Source: Methylobacterium soli
Lineage (GTDB): Bacteria > Pseudomonadota > Alphaproteobacteria > Rhizobiales > Beijerinckiaceae
Direction: 5' to 3'
DNA: 64,000 bases
NCBI RefSeq assembly: GCF_008806385.1
Contig: NZ_VZZK01000027.1
Coordinates: 1 to 64,000 of the forward strand
Position 1 is the stretch's first letter. Each line of letters starts with the position of its first letter. Under the pieces are notes generated by a model. The model saw only the letters and a program-made list of their open reading frames with translations. It did not search any database and was not told the origin of the DNA. Both the position numbers and the translations under genes were made by a program. Shown piece by piece: positions 63,309 to 64,000 of this stretch.

Positions 63309-63330
63309 GTTGGCAATTTCCCAAGAAAGG
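63309..63330. promoter_or_regulatory. Degenerate operator candidate C
   Basis: TTGGCAATTTCCCAAGAAAGG (63310-63330) matches site B's TTGGCAATCCGCCAACAA core with a few changes. It ends 17 bases before the HTH start, overlapping the expected ribosome-site region. Confidence 0.45.
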
Positions 63331-63347
63331 TCGTCCACGCTGGCGGG

Positions 63348-63647
63348 ATGGGCACTCGCATCTCCCTGGATGACATCGAGATCGCATGGCGCACGGTCGA
63401 CGAAGCCGCGCGGTCGGGCCGTGGTGCGCTGGAGCGAGCCGCCCTTGAATTCGGCGTCAGCCGCGCCGTCGTCATGCACGCCGTGGATCGTGTGGAGCTC
63501 GCGTTCGGCGGGCACCCATTCTTTGTCGTTCGCGTGCGACGTACCGGCGAACTGACACCAGCCGGTGTGCTCTTTCACGAAAAGGGTCGGGCGCTTCTGC
63601 ATAACTGGAGGGATCTTCACGCGGCGCTTGCGAAGCAGTCCCAGTGA
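63348..63647 (+). CDS. Small winged-helix DNA-binding protein (LysR-like HTH only)
   Basis: This 99-residue protein is a stand-alone helix-turn-helix similar to the N-terminal domain of LysR/ModE-type regulators: ALERAALEFGVSRAVVMHAVDRVE, a wing (FFVVRVRRTGELTPAG) and a C-terminal helix (LLHNWRDLHAAL) suited to dimerisation. It lacks an effector domain. Three related palindromes lie directly upstream, so autoregulation is likely. The open frame begins earlier (63219), but that part is made of the operator DNA. It may regulate the module to its left or a gene outside the window. Confidence 0.75.
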   Translation: MGTRISLDDIEIAWRTVDEAARSGRGALERAALEFGVSRAVVMHAVDRVELAFGGHPFFVVRVRRTGELTPAGVLFHEKGRALLHNWRDLHAALAKQSQ

Positions 63648-63753
63648 CCCGCACCGGCGAGTGCGCAAGAGCCAGGTCCGGTACATCGAGCACCGGGCGT
63701 CGCCTCCAGGGGTCGTGGCCTGAACCAGGAAGCGTCAGTCCGGTTTTACCGCC

Positions 63754-63963
63754 ATGGCCCATCGCCTCGCCCTGATCACCGTCCTGCTGCTCGTCGCGCT
63801 CCCCGGCCCAGAACGGCTCGGACAAGCGCGCGGAGCTCTTCAAGAAGCCGTCCAGCTACCGAACCGCTTCCGGTCATGCGATGCGTCCGCAAGCCTCGGA
63901 ACCTTGGCGGTTTGCCCTGCGTTGCGAGCACATACCGACATACGGAGTGCAACGGATGGGTAA
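63754..63963 (+). CDS. Possible small exported protein
   Basis: ATG 63754 opens a 69-residue frame beginning with a signal-like stretch (MAHRLALITVLLLVALPG). The rest shows no family features and there is no good ribosome site. Another frame over the same bases also looks protein-like near its end, so this may be chance or a damaged gene. Confidence 0.25.
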   Translation: MAHRLALITVLLLVALPGPERLGQARGALQEAVQLPNRFRSCDASASLGTLAVCPALRAHTDIRSATDG

Positions 63964-64000
63964 CCCGATGAACGCTGCAAGCAACAACCAAGTCGCACCT
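63956..64000 (+). CDS. Possible start of a gene cut by the window end
   Basis: ATG 63956, with GGAG eight bases upstream, opens a frame (MGNPMNAASNNQVAP) that runs off the window. A second ATG four codons on is also possible. Too little is visible for a function. Confidence 0.35.
   Translation, partial: MGNPMNAASNNQVAP

Noticed and set aside
63776..63991. A 71-residue minus-strand frame at the window end
   Set aside because: Composition-driven, Arg-rich, without start signals; overlaps better plus-strand candidates.
1..64000. tRNA, rRNA or tmRNA genes, including as island attachment sites
   Set aside because: No cloverleaf or rRNA signature was recognised in intergenic stretches, including next to the island start; this was by eye only.

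Overview
The window is high-GC alphaproteobacterial chromosome, most likely Methylobacterium, Methylorubrum or a close relative in the Rhizobiales. This is inferred from the base composition, the adenosylcobalamin-dependent ribonucleotide reductase, the bacterial NDUFA12 complex I subunit, the DUF2155 protein and the aroQ-accB-accC-aat block. No tRNA, rRNA or CRISPR array was seen.

Positions 1-25001 look like core chromosome. A LysE-type exporter is followed by a nitrogen-scavenging cluster: an M20-family N-carbamoyl amino acid/allantoate-type amidohydrolase diverges from an SsuABC-like ABC importer and two tandem amidase-signature hydrolases. Next come small secreted or membrane proteins, RNase E with a long acidic insert, a soluble chemotaxis transducer, an aminotransferase, a DsbA-like oxidoreductase, aroQ, accB, accC, aat, DUF2155, NDUFA12 and nrdJ.

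An accessory island starts directly after the nrdJ stop codon. Three short direct repeats 21-23 bp apart look like TnsB-binding sites at the end of a Tn7-like transposon. Then comes a complete type III CBASS anti-phage operon: CD-NTase, HORMA protein, TRIP13-like AAA+ remodeler and a Cap4-like nuclease-SAVED effector. The Tn7-like genes tnsA, tnsB, tnsC and tniQ/tnsD follow at 30.1-36.2 kb. No matching opposite end was found, so the element may run past the window with everything to the right as cargo, or several elements may be nested.

From 36.2 to 55.4 kb the genes are a small acidic protein with a degenerate ParA-like protein, an ArsR-type regulator, two hybrid histidine kinases (one with a LOV blue-light domain), a LysR regulator diverging from three oxidoreductase genes, and an envelope cluster (outer-membrane-type protein, LuxR-type response regulator, glycine-rich secreted protein, aquaporin Z, arylsulfatase, HAD phosphatase). 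Gene relics (LysR, transporter) point to rearrangement.

From 56.1 to 63.6 kb lies a compact plus-strand module I cannot match to a named system: a second degenerate ParA-like protein, an active-looking metallophosphoesterase, a paralogue that has lost its metal ligands (frameshifted), an unknown protein, a soluble FtsH-like AAA+ zinc protease, a PolB-type 3'-5' exonuclease and a small winged-helix protein preceded by three related palindromes. It is my best candidate for an undescribed system.
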